64,000 bases of DNA from Acetobacteraceae bacterium (GTDB lineage Bacteria; Pseudomonadota; Alphaproteobacteria; Acetobacterales; Acetobacteraceae), in the NCBI GenBank assembly GCA_027482245.1, contig JAIXWG010000038.1, positions 62,001 to 126,000 of the forward strand. The letters run 5' to 3'. This document shows positions 23,728-31,932 of the stretch, piece by piece. Numbering within the stretch: position 1 is the stretch's first letter; the number at the start of each line of letters is the position of its first letter. The position numbers were made by a program, and so were the translations under genes. The notes beneath the pieces are model-generated. The model was not told the origin of the DNA and did not search any database. It worked only from the letters and a program-made list of their open reading frames with translations.

Positions 23728-26262
23728 ATGGAGAGCAACGTGACGTCTTCGCAGCTGTTCGGGACGGCCAGGGGCGATCGCATCGTGGTGGACCAGCGCC
23801 GCGGTCGCCAGGCGATGGAGGTCTTCGGCCTCGCCGGCGACGACACCATCATCGGCGGGCGGGAGAACGACACGCTGGATGGCGGCGCCGGGGATGACCT
23901 GGTCTTCGGCACCGGCGGGCGGGACAGCCTGGTCGGCGGCACGGGCAGCGACACGCTGAATGGCGGGGCGGGGGACGACGTCCTGGCCGGCGGCGCGGGG
24001 AACGACCTGCTGATCGGCGGCGGCGGCATCGACACCGCCCGCTACCTCGGCAATGCCGCGGACTACCAGGTCATCGACCTCGGCGGCGGCAGCTTCATCG
24101 TGAAGGGCATCGGCGGCCCCGGCCTGCAGGACGGGACGGACCTGCTGCAGGGCGTGGAACTGCTGGCCTTCAAGGATGGCACCGTCGTCGCCGGCACGCC
24201 GGAGGCACCGGTCATCACGGCGATCGGCGTCGATACCGGGATCGTCGGGGACGGCATCACGGCGGATCGCACGCCGGTGCTGGTCGGCACCGCCGCGCCC
24301 GGCCTGCGGGTGGAGGTGTTCCGCGACGGCACCAGCATCGGCAAGACCTGGGCGGATGCGCAGGGGCAGTGGTCGATCGAGGACAGGCGCGGCGGCGGGC
24401 CCGGGGAGGGCGCGCACAGCTACACCGCCATCGCCACCGGCAAGTCCGGCATCGACAGCGCCGCTTCCTCCGGCTTTGCGGTGACGGTGGACAGCACCGC
24501 GCCGGACAGGGCCGTCATCACCCTGGCCGCGTCATCCGATACCGGCGCGGTCGGCGACAGCGCCACGGGCTTCGCCTTCGTCACCCTGACCGGCACGGCG
24601 GAAGCCGGCGCGGTGATCCTGTTCGGCGACAAGGCGGTGAAGGTGGGCGCCGATGGCCACTTCACGCTCGCGGATATCGGGCTGCAGGCCGGGCTCAACC
24701 GCTTCTCCTTCAGCATCACCGACGCGGCCGGCAACAGCACGGCGCAGACCATCGAGGTGATGCGGGACGCGACGACCATCGTGGACCCGGTGCTGTCCTG
24801 GAACCACGCGGCGCTGGAAGCCATCAAGACGGCGGGTTCCGTCACCGCCGTCGCGACCCGCGTGCTGGGCATGGAAAGCGCCGCGGTGCTGGACACGCTG
24901 GCGGCCATCGACGGCACGAAGACGCTGATGGTGAACCTGGACGCGCCGGAGGGCATTTCCAGCTACGCCGCCGTCGTCTCCGCCGCGCATCGCGTGCTGT
25001 CCTCGCTCTATCCCACGCAGGCCGGCACCTTCGATGCCAAGCTGGCGGCCGACCTGGCGCTGGTGCCGGATGGGCCGGCCAAGGCGCAGGCGATCGAGTT
25101 CGGCCGCACCGTCGCCGATGCGGTGCTGGCGATCCGCGCCGTGGATGGGTCGGACGCCGTGGTCAGCTATCCCGGTGGCACGGACCCCGGCGAATGGCGC
25201 CCGACGCCGCCCGCCTTCCTGCCCGCGCACCAGCCGCAATGGGGCCAGGTCACGCCCTGGGCGCTGGAACGCGGCGACCAGTTCCGGCCCGATGGCCCGC
25301 CCGCGCTGGACAGCGCCGAATACGCCGCCGCCTTCAACGAGGTGAAGACGCTGGGCGAACGCAATTCCACCGCCCGCACGGCGGAGCAGACGGAGATCGC
25401 CTTCTACTGGCGCGACCAGGCCGGCACCTACACCCCCGCCGGCCGCTGGGCGCAGATCGCGGAGGAAGTGCTGGCCCAGGGCGGCTACTCCACCGCGACC
25501 AATGCCTGGGTGATGGGCGTGCTGAACTTCGTCCAGGCCGATGGCGCCATCGCCGCCTGGGACGCGAAATACACCTATGGCGCCTGGCGCCCCGTCACCG
25601 CCATCCGGCTGGCGGACACGGATGGCAACCCGCTGACGGAAGCGGACCCCAACTGGAACTCCCTGCTGACGACGCCGAACCACCCGGACTACCTCTCCGG
25701 CCACGCCACCTGCTCCGCCGCCTCCGCCTATGCGCTGACGATGATGCTGGGGGAGATCGCCTTCTCCAACGAGAGCATCGGCCTGCCCGGCGTGACGCGG
25801 CACTTCGACAACTTCATCGATGCCGCGCTGGAAGCGGGGAAGAGCCGCATCTATGGCGGCATCCACTTCGACTACGCCAATGTCGATGGCATCGAGACCG
25901 GGCGGCAGGTCGCGGAATTCGGCGTGGCGCGGCTGTCGGCGGATGCCGATACCTTCGCCCCCGTCGTGTTGCTGGGCGCCAAGCCCGGCATGGCGGCGGC
26001 CGGCGCGCCGGTGCTGCAGGGGCTGGCCTTCGACAACCGCGATGGGCTGGAGGTGGTGCTGGCGCGGCTGGACGGCGGCGCCACGCGAGAAGTCTCGATC
26101 GACGCCAAGGGCCGCTTCACGGTCGACGTCGAAGCCCTGTTCGGCCCGCTGGCCCAGGGATCGCACAGCCTGGTCCTGGCGGCGGAGGACGCGGCGGGGA
26201 ACGACGCGGCGCCGGTCGTCGTCGCCTTCAGCTACCTGGATGGCAACACGCTGATCGGATAG
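23728..26262 (+). CDS. RTX / Ig-like / vanadium haloperoxidase-like fusion protein
   Basis: An 844-residue multidomain protein. Residues about 35-105 are GGxGxD calcium-binding RTX nonapeptides (GDDLVFGTGG, GSDTLNGGAGDD). Residues about 150-340 look like two Ig-like modules. About 345-755 is a PAP2/vanadium-dependent haloperoxidase domain with K614-x6-R621-P622, S657-G658-H659 and S706-R707 with GIH713. A further Ig-like module ends the protein. No N-terminal signal peptide is seen; RTX repeats suggest type I secretion, although they usually lie at the C-terminus. A GTG at 23740 with GGAGAG upstream is an alternative start. It could be a secreted halogenating enzyme or an acid phosphatase. 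Confidence 0.85.
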   Translation: MESNVTSSQLFGTARGDRIVVDQRRGRQAMEVFGLAGDDTIIGGRENDTLDGGAGDDLVFGTGGRDSLVGGTGSDTLNGGAGDDVLAGGAGNDLLIGGGGIDTARYLGNAADYQVIDLGGGSFIVKGIGGPGLQDGTDLLQGVELLAFKDGTVVAGTPEAPVITAIGVDTGIVGDGITADRTPVLVGTAAPGLRVEVFRDGTSIGKTWADAQGQWSIEDRRGGGPGEGAHSYTAIATGKSGIDSAASSGFAVTVDSTAPDRAVITLAASSDTGAVGDSATGFAFVTLTGTAEAGAVILFGDKAVKVGADGHFTLADIGLQAGLNRFSFSITDAAGNSTAQTIEVMRDATTIVDPVLSWNHAALEAIKTAGSVTAVATRVLGMESAAVLDTLAAIDGTKTLMVNLDAPEGISSYAAVVSAAHRVLSSLYPTQAGTFDAKLAADLALVPDGPAKAQAIEFGRTVADAVLAIRAVDGSDAVVSYPGGTDPGEWRPTPPAFLPAHQPQWGQVTPWALERGDQFRPDGPPALDSAEYAAAFNEVKTLGERNSTARTAEQTEIAFYWRDQAGTYTPAGRWAQIAEEVLAQGGYSTATNAWVMGVLNFVQADGAIAAWDAKYTYGAWRPVTAIRLADTDGNPLTEADPNWNSLLTTPNHPDYLSGHATCSAASAYALTMMLGEIAFSNESIGLPGVTRHFDNFIDAALEAGKSRIYGGIHFDYANVDGIETGRQVAEFGVARLSADADTFAPVVLLGAKPGMAAAGAPVLQGLAFDNRDGLEVVLARLDGGATREVSIDAKGRFTVDVEALFGPLAQGSHSLVLAAEDAAGNDAAPVVVAFSYLDGNTLIG

Positions 26263-26280
26263 GCCGCGCCGTCCAGGGTC

Positions 26281-26883
26281 TCAGGCCGCCAGCGACTGTT
26301 CCACCGCCAGTCCGGCCATGCGGGCGGTGGCGAGCAGTCGGTCCAGGCCATGGCCCTCACGCGCCATGGCGGACAGGCCGGTGGTCACCGTCATCACGTA
26401 ATCGGCCAGGCGCGAGGCCGCCGCTGGATGGGTGTCCGCGACGAAGTGGCGGATGGCATCCGCGGCGGTGGCGACAATGGCGCGGGCGGCCTGCCGCGCC
26501 TCCGCATCGTTGCAGCGCGCCCCCTCGATGACCAGGCAACCGGCGGCGGCGGGGTCGGCGGCGTAGCGCCTCGCGGCCTCCTCCAGCAGCGCGGCGATCG
26601 CCTCGGCCACCGGGCGACCGGGACGCAGGATCTCCGCCAGCGGCAGGGCACCGACCGTGCTGTAGCGGTCGAGGATGCGGGCATAGAGCCCGGCCTTGCT
26701 GCCGAAGGCCGCGTAGAAGCTGGGCGGGTTGATGCCGAGCGCCTCGGTGAGGTCGGCGACGCTCACCGCATCATAGCCGCGGGCATGGAACAGAAGCTGG
26801 GCCGTCGCGACGGCCTGGTCCGGATCGAAGCGGCGGGGGCGGCCGCGCGGCCGGGCACTTCCCGAGGGATTATTTGTAGTCAT
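26281..26883 (-). CDS. bdcR: TetR-family regulator, BdcR-like
   Basis: A 200-residue TetR regulator with helix-turn-helix VSVADLTEALGINPPSFYAAFGSKAG. The sequence follows E. coli BdcR (YjgJ) along its length, including GRPRRF, ILRPGRPVAE, GCLVIEGA and GLSAMAREGH. It is divergent from a BdcA-like dehydrogenase, the same arrangement as in E. coli. Start at MTTNNPSG (26883); the longer frame to 27066 runs into the divergent gene. The start codon itself overlaps a TGTAG-N6-CTACA palindrome, so it is probably autorepressed. Confidence 0.82.
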   Translation of the reverse strand: MTTNNPSGSARPRGRPRRFDPDQAVATAQLLFHARGYDAVSVADLTEALGINPPSFYAAFGSKAGLYARILDRYSTVGALPLAEILRPGRPVAEAIAALLEEAARRYAADPAAAGCLVIEGARCNDAEARQAARAIVATAADAIRHFVADTHPAAASRLADYVMTVTTGLSAMAREGHGLDRLLATARMAGLAVEQSLAA

Positions 26884-26937
26884 CGCTACAGAATGCCTTG
26901 ACGGGGCTGGTGGGGGATTTATGTAGCGCCCACTACG
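26875..26937. promoter_or_regulatory. Two TGTAG-N6-CTAC operators and promoter between bdcR and bdcA
   Basis: TGTAG-N6-CTACA occupies 26875-26890, across the bdcR start codon, and TGTAG-N6-CTACG occupies 26922-26937, 47 bases further, just before bdcA. A -35-like TTGACG (26898-26903) and -10-like TATGTA (26920-26925, 16-base spacer) face bdcA, and the second box overlaps that -10. This is the expected layout for one TetR dimer repressing both directions. Box sequences are seen directly; their use is inferred. Confidence 0.6.
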
Positions 26938-26959
26938 TTGATCATCAAGGAGGCCCTTC

Positions 26960-27673
26960 ATGGCCGGTTTCCAGGACAAATCCGTGCTCGTGCTCGGCGG
27001 CAGCCGCGGCATCGGGGCGGCGATCGTGCGGCGCTTCGCGGCCGATGGCGCGGCGGTGACCTTCACCTATGCCGGGTCGCGGGAGGCGGCGGAGCGGCTG
27101 GCGGGGGAGACGGGCGCCACCGCGGCGCTGACGGACAGCGCGGACCGTGATGCGGTGATCGCGCGGGTGCGGGATGCCGGGCCGATCGACGTGCTGGTGG
27201 TGAATGCCGGCGTCGTCGTCTACGGGGACCCGCTGGAACTCGATCCGGACGCGGTGGACCGTCTGGTCCGCATCAACGTGACCGCGCCCTACCACGCGGC
27301 GGTGGAGGCGGCGCGGCGGATGCCGGAGGGCGGGCGGATCATCGTCATCGGCTCCGTCAACGGCGACCGCGCTGCCTTCCCGGGGGTATCGGCCTACTCG
27401 ATGAGCAAGTCGGCGCTGCAGGGCATGGCGCGCGGCCTGGCGCGCGATTTCGGTCCGCGCGGCATCACGGTGAATGTCGTGCAGCCCGGGCCGATCGACA
27501 CGGACATGAACCCCGCGGAGGGGCCCTTCAAGGAGCTCGTCCATCCCGCCATGGCCTTCAAGCGGCACGGGCGGCCGGAGGAGGTGGCGGGCATGGTCGC
27601 CTGGCTGGCGGGGCCGGAGGCGGGCTTCGTGACCGGCGCGATGCACACCATCGATGGCGGCTTCGGCGCCTGA
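26960..27673 (+). CDS. bdcA: SDR-family oxidoreductase, BdcA-like
   Basis: A 237-residue short-chain dehydrogenase with the cofactor motif LGGSRGIGAA, NAGVVV and active-site YSMSK. It matches E. coli BdcA (YjgI) in many long stretches, for example FTYAGS, PEGGRI, IGSVNGDR, SALQGMARGLARDFGPRGIT and FVTGAMHTIDG. BdcA is described as a cyclic-di-GMP-binding protein that promotes biofilm dispersal; whether this one does so is inference. It is divergent from the BdcR-like gene with shared operators and is followed by a small NTF2-like gene. Confidence 0.85.
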   Translation: MAGFQDKSVLVLGGSRGIGAAIVRRFAADGAAVTFTYAGSREAAERLAGETGATAALTDSADRDAVIARVRDAGPIDVLVVNAGVVVYGDPLELDPDAVDRLVRINVTAPYHAAVEAARRMPEGGRIIVIGSVNGDRAAFPGVSAYSMSKSALQGMARGLARDFGPRGITVNVVQPGPIDTDMNPAEGPFKELVHPAMAFKRHGRPEEVAGMVAWLAGPEAGFVTGAMHTIDGGFGA

Positions 27674-27736
27674 CCTCACCGGGGCCGGGATGCTTCCCGG
27701 CCCCTTTCCCCCAACCCCGTGCCTGGGACGTCCCTC

Positions 27737-28129
27737 ATGCCCGCCAGCGACCCGACCGCCCCGCCGGAGCCGGATTACGACCACCTGCTGCGCGCGAATC
27801 TGGAGCGCGTGTTCAATGAACGCGATCCCGCGCGCCGCGCGGCGGCGATGGAGGCGCTCTATGTCGGCGATCCCGTGATGTACGAGCCCGCCGCCATCGT
27901 CGCGGGGCGTGCCGCGATCGCGGATGTCGCGGGAAGGCTGCTGGACCAGTTCGGGCCGGATTTCGTCTTCCGCGCCGTCGGCGTGGCGGTCGGCCACCAC
28001 GGGCTCGGCACGCTGCGGTGGCAGGCCGGCCCGGGTGACCGGGTGACGGTGACCGGCACCGATGCGGCGGCGGTGGAGGGCGGGCGGATCGCGCGCCTCT
28101 GGGTGCTGCTCGACCCGCCGGCGGGGTGA
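27737..28129 (+). CDS. NTF2/SnoaL-like small protein
   Basis: A 130-residue protein with the pattern of the NTF2-like (SnoaL) cone fold: an N-terminal helix LLRANLERVFNERD, then VMYEPAAIVAGRAAIADVAGRLL, and strands ending IARLWVLLD. Such proteins bind or isomerise small hydrophobic molecules. It starts 63 bases after bdcA on the same strand and probably shares its transcript. An in-frame GTG at 27719 is an alternative start. No catalytic residue is assigned. Confidence 0.72.
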   Translation: MPASDPTAPPEPDYDHLLRANLERVFNERDPARRAAAMEALYVGDPVMYEPAAIVAGRAAIADVAGRLLDQFGPDFVFRAVGVAVGHHGLGTLRWQAGPGDRVTVTGTDAAAVEGGRIARLWVLLDPPAG

Positions 28130-28142
28130 CCGGTCGGCCGCC

Positions 28143-29111
28143 CTACTGCGTCAGCGTCACCCTGCTCTCCCGCACCAGCGCGGCCCAGCGGAGGACCTCC
28201 GCCTGGTGGAAACGGGCGAAATCGGCGACCGGCATGGTCGCCACGCGGAAGCCCGCGGCCTCCAGCCGCCCGCGCACCGTGGCGTCAGACAGGGCGGCGA
28301 CGGTCGCGGCGTTCACCGCTTCCAGCACCGCCGGTGGCGTGTTCAGGGGCGCGAAGAGCCCGAACCAGCTGTCGCCGCTGAGGTAGTCGTAGCCCTGCTC
28401 CCGCAGCGTCGGCACGCCGGGCAGGTCCGGGAAGCGCTCATCCCCGCCCACGCCCAGCACCCGGATGCGCCCATCGGCGGCGAGGGCGGAGACGCTCGCC
28501 CAGGTCGCCATCATGAAGTCCACCACGCCCGCCACCAGGTCCATCGCCGCCGGCGCAGCGCCGCGATAGGGCACATGCGTCGCGTTCATGCCGCTGCGCC
28601 GCGCGAAGGTCTCGCTCATCAGGTGCGACGCCGATCCGGCGGAGGAGGAGGCGTAGGAGAGGCCCCGCGGCGATTGCCGCCCCAGCGCGACGACGTCCGC
28701 CACGCTGCGGGCGGGGGAGGCGGCTGGCACCACCAGCGCATGCGGTGCCTTCGCCACCAGCGTGATGGCGGCGAAGCCCGCGGGGTCATAGGGCAGGCCC
28801 GCGATCAGCGCGCCGTTGGTGCCATGGGTCTGGTTGTTGCCGAGCACGAGGGTCAGGCCATCGGGGGGCGCGCGGAACACCGCCTCCGTCCCGATCACGC
28901 CGCCGCCGCCGCCGCGGTTGTCCACCACCACTTGCTGGCCCCAGCCTTCCTGCCACTTCTGCGCGATGGCGCGGGCCAGGACATCGGTGGTGCCGCCAGG
29001 CGGGAAGGGGACGATCAGGCGCACGGGCCGCTGGGGATAGGCCCCCTGGGCGCTGGCCGTCCCGGCGGCGAGGCAGGGCAGCAGGGCGAACAGGGCGCGG
29101 CGGCGGATCAT
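28143..29111 (-). CDS. Bug/TctC-family periplasmic substrate-binding protein
   Basis: A 322-residue receptor of the tripartite tricarboxylate (Bug) family: signal peptide IRRRALFALLPCLAAGTASA, then YPQRPVRLIVPFPPGG, GQQVVVDNRGGGGGVIG and HVPYRGAAPAAMDL. The start at 29111 fits the signal peptide and a GGAGAGG ribosome site. It is an isolated gene between convergent and divergent neighbours, with no transporter subunits nearby. The ligand is unknown. Confidence 0.9.
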   Translation of the reverse strand: MIRRRALFALLPCLAAGTASAQGAYPQRPVRLIVPFPPGGTTDVLARAIAQKWQEGWGQQVVVDNRGGGGGVIGTEAVFRAPPDGLTLVLGNNQTHGTNGALIAGLPYDPAGFAAITLVAKAPHALVVPAASPARSVADVVALGRQSPRGLSYASSSAGSASHLMSETFARRSGMNATHVPYRGAAPAAMDLVAGVVDFMMATWASVSALAADGRIRVLGVGGDERFPDLPGVPTLREQGYDYLSGDSWFGLFAPLNTPPAVLEAVNAATVAALSDATVRGRLEAAGFRVATMPVADFARFHQAEVLRWAALVRESRVTLTQ

Positions 29112-29206
29112 GCGGTCAGGGCCTCTCCAGCATCGTCCCGTAGTGTTGCCGCGCCCGGCCGATTGCGGCAGAGGGATTCTCACCGACCAGGACCTTCCGT
29201 CCCATC

Positions 29207-30397
29207 ATGCCGCACCACGTCTTCCTGCACGTGCCGAAGACCGCGGGTTCATCCCTGCGTACCGTGCTCTCGCGCCAGTATGGCGCCCGGCACGTGCTGT
29301 ACTTCGACCTCGGCATCGGCGATCCGCGCCCGATGCCGGAGATCGCGGCGGCGGTGCGGGCGCGGATGGCGGGGCGGGATATCCGCCTGGTGACGGGGCA
29401 CCAGTTCCTCGGCCTGCACCAGGCGCTGCGGGAGCCCTGCCTCTACGTCACCCTGCTGCGGGACCCCGTGGAGCGGGCGCTGTCGGAATACTTCTACGCC
29501 TTCACCTACCCCCACCACGCGCAGCGCGACGCGATCCTGAGCGGCGAGTTGACACCCATCGACTACCTCTCCGCCCCCGGGCGGGGCGATGCGCAGGCGC
29601 GGCAGGTCGCGGGGCGCACCACGCGGCCGGTGCTGGAAGCGGCGCTCGCCAACCTCGACGCCGCCGTGCTGGTGGCGGGGATCGCGGAGGAATTCGACCG
29701 GTCCCTGCTGCTGATGGCGCGGCGCCTGGGCTGGGCGCCGCCGCTCTATGTCGCGCGCAACGTCACGCGGCTGACGCCCGACCAGGCGGCGGCGCGGGAC
29801 CGGGCGCGGCAGGATGCCGCGGGGCTGCGGGACCTCTTCGCCACCGACATCGCCCTGCACGCGGCCGCGCGGGCGCGGTTCGAGGCCGATGTGGCGGCGG
29901 AGGGCCCGGCCTTCGAGGCCGCCTTCGCCGCCTTCGCGCGCTGCCAGGAAGCCCTGGCGGCGGGGGCGGGGGAGAAGGTGTTCGACCGCTACGAATTCCA
30001 GGGCGACGACGAATTGCCGCCCTACGCCGCCGCCATCCGCGACAGCGCCGATTACGCCGTGGTGGCGGATTTCCTGGCCTCGCCCGCCGTGGCCCGGCGC
30101 GCGCCCCGCAACATCATGGGGCGAGTGGACCGGGTGGAGGCGGGGGTGGTGCATGGCTGGGCGCTGGACCTGCTGGCGCCGGCGCCCGTCACAGTCTGCC
30201 TGATGGCGGGCACGGGCCCGCTGGCCGCCACGCGCGCCCAGATGATGCGGCCGGACCTGGCGGCGGCGGGCCTGGCCGACGGGCATTGCGCCTTCCGCCT
30301 GAAGGTGCCGGAGGGCGCCGCGCAGCGCCCGGACCTCCGCCTGGTGGTGGAGGGCACGAGCATCACCCTGCCCGATCCGGAAGGACTTTTGGCATGA
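29207..30397 (+). CDS. Sulfotransferase-family protein with C-terminal beta domain
   Basis: A 396-residue protein with a PAPS-dependent sulfotransferase domain in the first 260 residues. The 5'-phosphosulfate loop is FLHVPKTAGSSL near residue 6, and the 3'-phosphate motif is LLRDPVERALSEYF near residue 90. Residues about 300-396 form an extra module (GRVDRVEAGVVHGWALDLL) resembling a beta-sandwich domain seen attached to glycosyltransferases and surface-modifying enzymes. The stop overlaps the start of the enolase-superfamily gene (ATGA). The acceptor, probably a carbohydrate or lipid, is not known. Confidence 0.83.
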   Translation: MPHHVFLHVPKTAGSSLRTVLSRQYGARHVLYFDLGIGDPRPMPEIAAAVRARMAGRDIRLVTGHQFLGLHQALREPCLYVTLLRDPVERALSEYFYAFTYPHHAQRDAILSGELTPIDYLSAPGRGDAQARQVAGRTTRPVLEAALANLDAAVLVAGIAEEFDRSLLLMARRLGWAPPLYVARNVTRLTPDQAAARDRARQDAAGLRDLFATDIALHAAARARFEADVAAEGPAFEAAFAAFARCQEALAAGAGEKVFDRYEFQGDDELPPYAAAIRDSADYAVVADFLASPAVARRAPRNIMGRVDRVEAGVVHGWALDLLAPAPVTVCLMAGTGPLAATRAQMMRPDLAAAGLADGHCAFRLKVPEGAAQRPDLRLVVEGTSITLPDPEGLLA

Positions 30398-31914
30398 CCG
30401 AGACCCTGGCGGGGCTGGACGAGGCGACCTGGCTCGGCGGCATCGCCGCCGCGCCGCGGGCGATCGGGGAGGCGGGGCTGACGCCCGATCCCTTCGCCGC
30501 CTGCATGCTGCGCGGGACGACGCTGGTGGTGGCGGATGCGGGGAGCGCCGGCGGGTTGGCCGGGCTGCGGGACCTGGCGGCACTGGCGCGCGCGATGGGC
30601 GTGACGCTTGCGGTCAGGCCTGGGGAGGGCGGGCTGCCCCGCGCCGTGGCGCTGGCCGGCGCGCTGGATGCGGCGGTGGCCGCCGAGGGGCCTTTGCCGG
30701 CGCTGCCGGCGGCGCCGAAGGACAGCCCGACGCGCATCGTCTCCATCACGGTGCAGCGCATCGCCCTGCCGCTGAAGCACCTCTATGTCAGCTCCATGTA
30801 CTGCACGCCGAAGCAGGACCGGACGCTGGTGTGCATCCGCCTGGCGGACGGCACGGAAGGCTGGGGGGAGACCAACGGCACCCCGGATTGCGCGGCGCGC
30901 GTGATCGCCATCGCCAAGGGCTGGGTCGGCCGGGACGCGCTGCGGGACCGCGCGGCGCTGCGGCGGAGCTTCGCCCGGATCAGCTTCGACAACCGCCATG
31001 GCCGCAACGGGCTGGCGGCCTATGCGGGGCTGGACCTCGCGGCCTGGGACGCTTCGGCCAGGCATCTCGGCGTGCCGCTGGCCGCGCTGCTCGGGCAATC
31101 CGCGCCGCTCCGCCCGGTCGAGGTCGCCTGCCCGCTGCCCGCGGCCGTGCCCGGCCGGGCCATGGAGCGCGCCGAGATCACGGCCCATATGGCCGACCTC
31201 TCGCTGGCGCCGCGGGTCGCGGAACTGGCGGCGGGGATCGCGGCGGAGCACGGCATCCGCGCCTTCAAGTACAAATCCGCCGCCACCGGCATCGACTGGG
31301 ACATCGCCGCGCTGACGGCGCTGCGCGCCACGCTGCCCCCCGGCACGCGGCTCCGCTGCGACCCCAACGGCGCCTACAGCCCGGAGGAGGCGCGCCGCCT
31401 GGTCGCCGGGACGGCGGCGCTGGACCTCGAATTCCATGAGGATCCGACCGACGCGCTGGAGGGTTTCGCGCGGTTGCGGGAGGCAGGGGCGGGGCGGCTT
31501 GCCTCCAACATGTGCCTGATCGAGCCGCCGGATTTGGTGGCCGCCCATCGGCTCGGGCTGACGGACCTCGTCGTGCTCGGGGACATCTTCTATTGGGGCG
31601 GCATCGCGGGGCTCCGGGATGCCTCGGCGGTCGCCGCCCGGCTCGGCCTGACGCCGTCGCTCCATTCCTTCTACGAGACGGCGGTGGCAACCGCGGCCAA
31701 TTGGCAGATGGCGCAGGCGCTGGGCCTCGATGCCCATCACCCCATGGATTGCGGCGTGACCTCGCTGGCCGAGGACATCGTGGCGCCGGGGGTGCTGCGG
31801 ATGGAGGGCGGCGCGCTGACCGGCCCGACCGGCCCCGGTATCGGCCTCTCCCCCGACCCCGCGCGGATCGCGGCGCTGGCCATCGCCGATCCGGTGGTGA
31901 TCCCCGCCCCGTAA
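30394..31914 (+). CDS. Enolase-superfamily (glucarate dehydratase-like) enzyme with N-terminal extension
   Basis: A 506-residue protein. From about residue 117 it is an enolase-superfamily dehydratase: Lys292/Lys294 (FKYKS), metal Asp323 (CDPNG), Glu349 (HEDP), Asn372 (SNM), GDIFYW and His424 (PSLHS). The KxK plus His pattern and the SNM and DxxxW elements fit the glucarate dehydratase group, which removes water from acid sugars. The first 115 residues are extra, Ala/Gly/Leu-rich, and match nothing I recognise. Translation is coupled to the upstream sulfotransferase by ATGA. The substrate may be a sugar acid. Confidence 0.85.
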   Translation: MTETLAGLDEATWLGGIAAAPRAIGEAGLTPDPFAACMLRGTTLVVADAGSAGGLAGLRDLAALARAMGVTLAVRPGEGGLPRAVALAGALDAAVAAEGPLPALPAAPKDSPTRIVSITVQRIALPLKHLYVSSMYCTPKQDRTLVCIRLADGTEGWGETNGTPDCAARVIAIAKGWVGRDALRDRAALRRSFARISFDNRHGRNGLAAYAGLDLAAWDASARHLGVPLAALLGQSAPLRPVEVACPLPAAVPGRAMERAEITAHMADLSLAPRVAELAAGIAAEHGIRAFKYKSAATGIDWDIAALTALRATLPPGTRLRCDPNGAYSPEEARRLVAGTAALDLEFHEDPTDALEGFARLREAGAGRLASNMCLIEPPDLVAAHRLGLTDLVVLGDIFYWGGIAGLRDASAVAARLGLTPSLHSFYETAVATAANWQMAQALGLDAHHPMDCGVTSLAEDIVAPGVLRMEGGALTGPTGPGIGLSPDPARIAALAIADPVVIPAP

Positions 31915-31932
31915 GGGGCTATAGCGCCCCGC

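Noticed and set aside
24369..26531. Open frame of 720 codons in the third frame of the haloperoxidase gene
   Set aside because: Repetitive Arg/Gly/Ala composition, no motifs; a frame shadow of the RTX-haloperoxidase gene.
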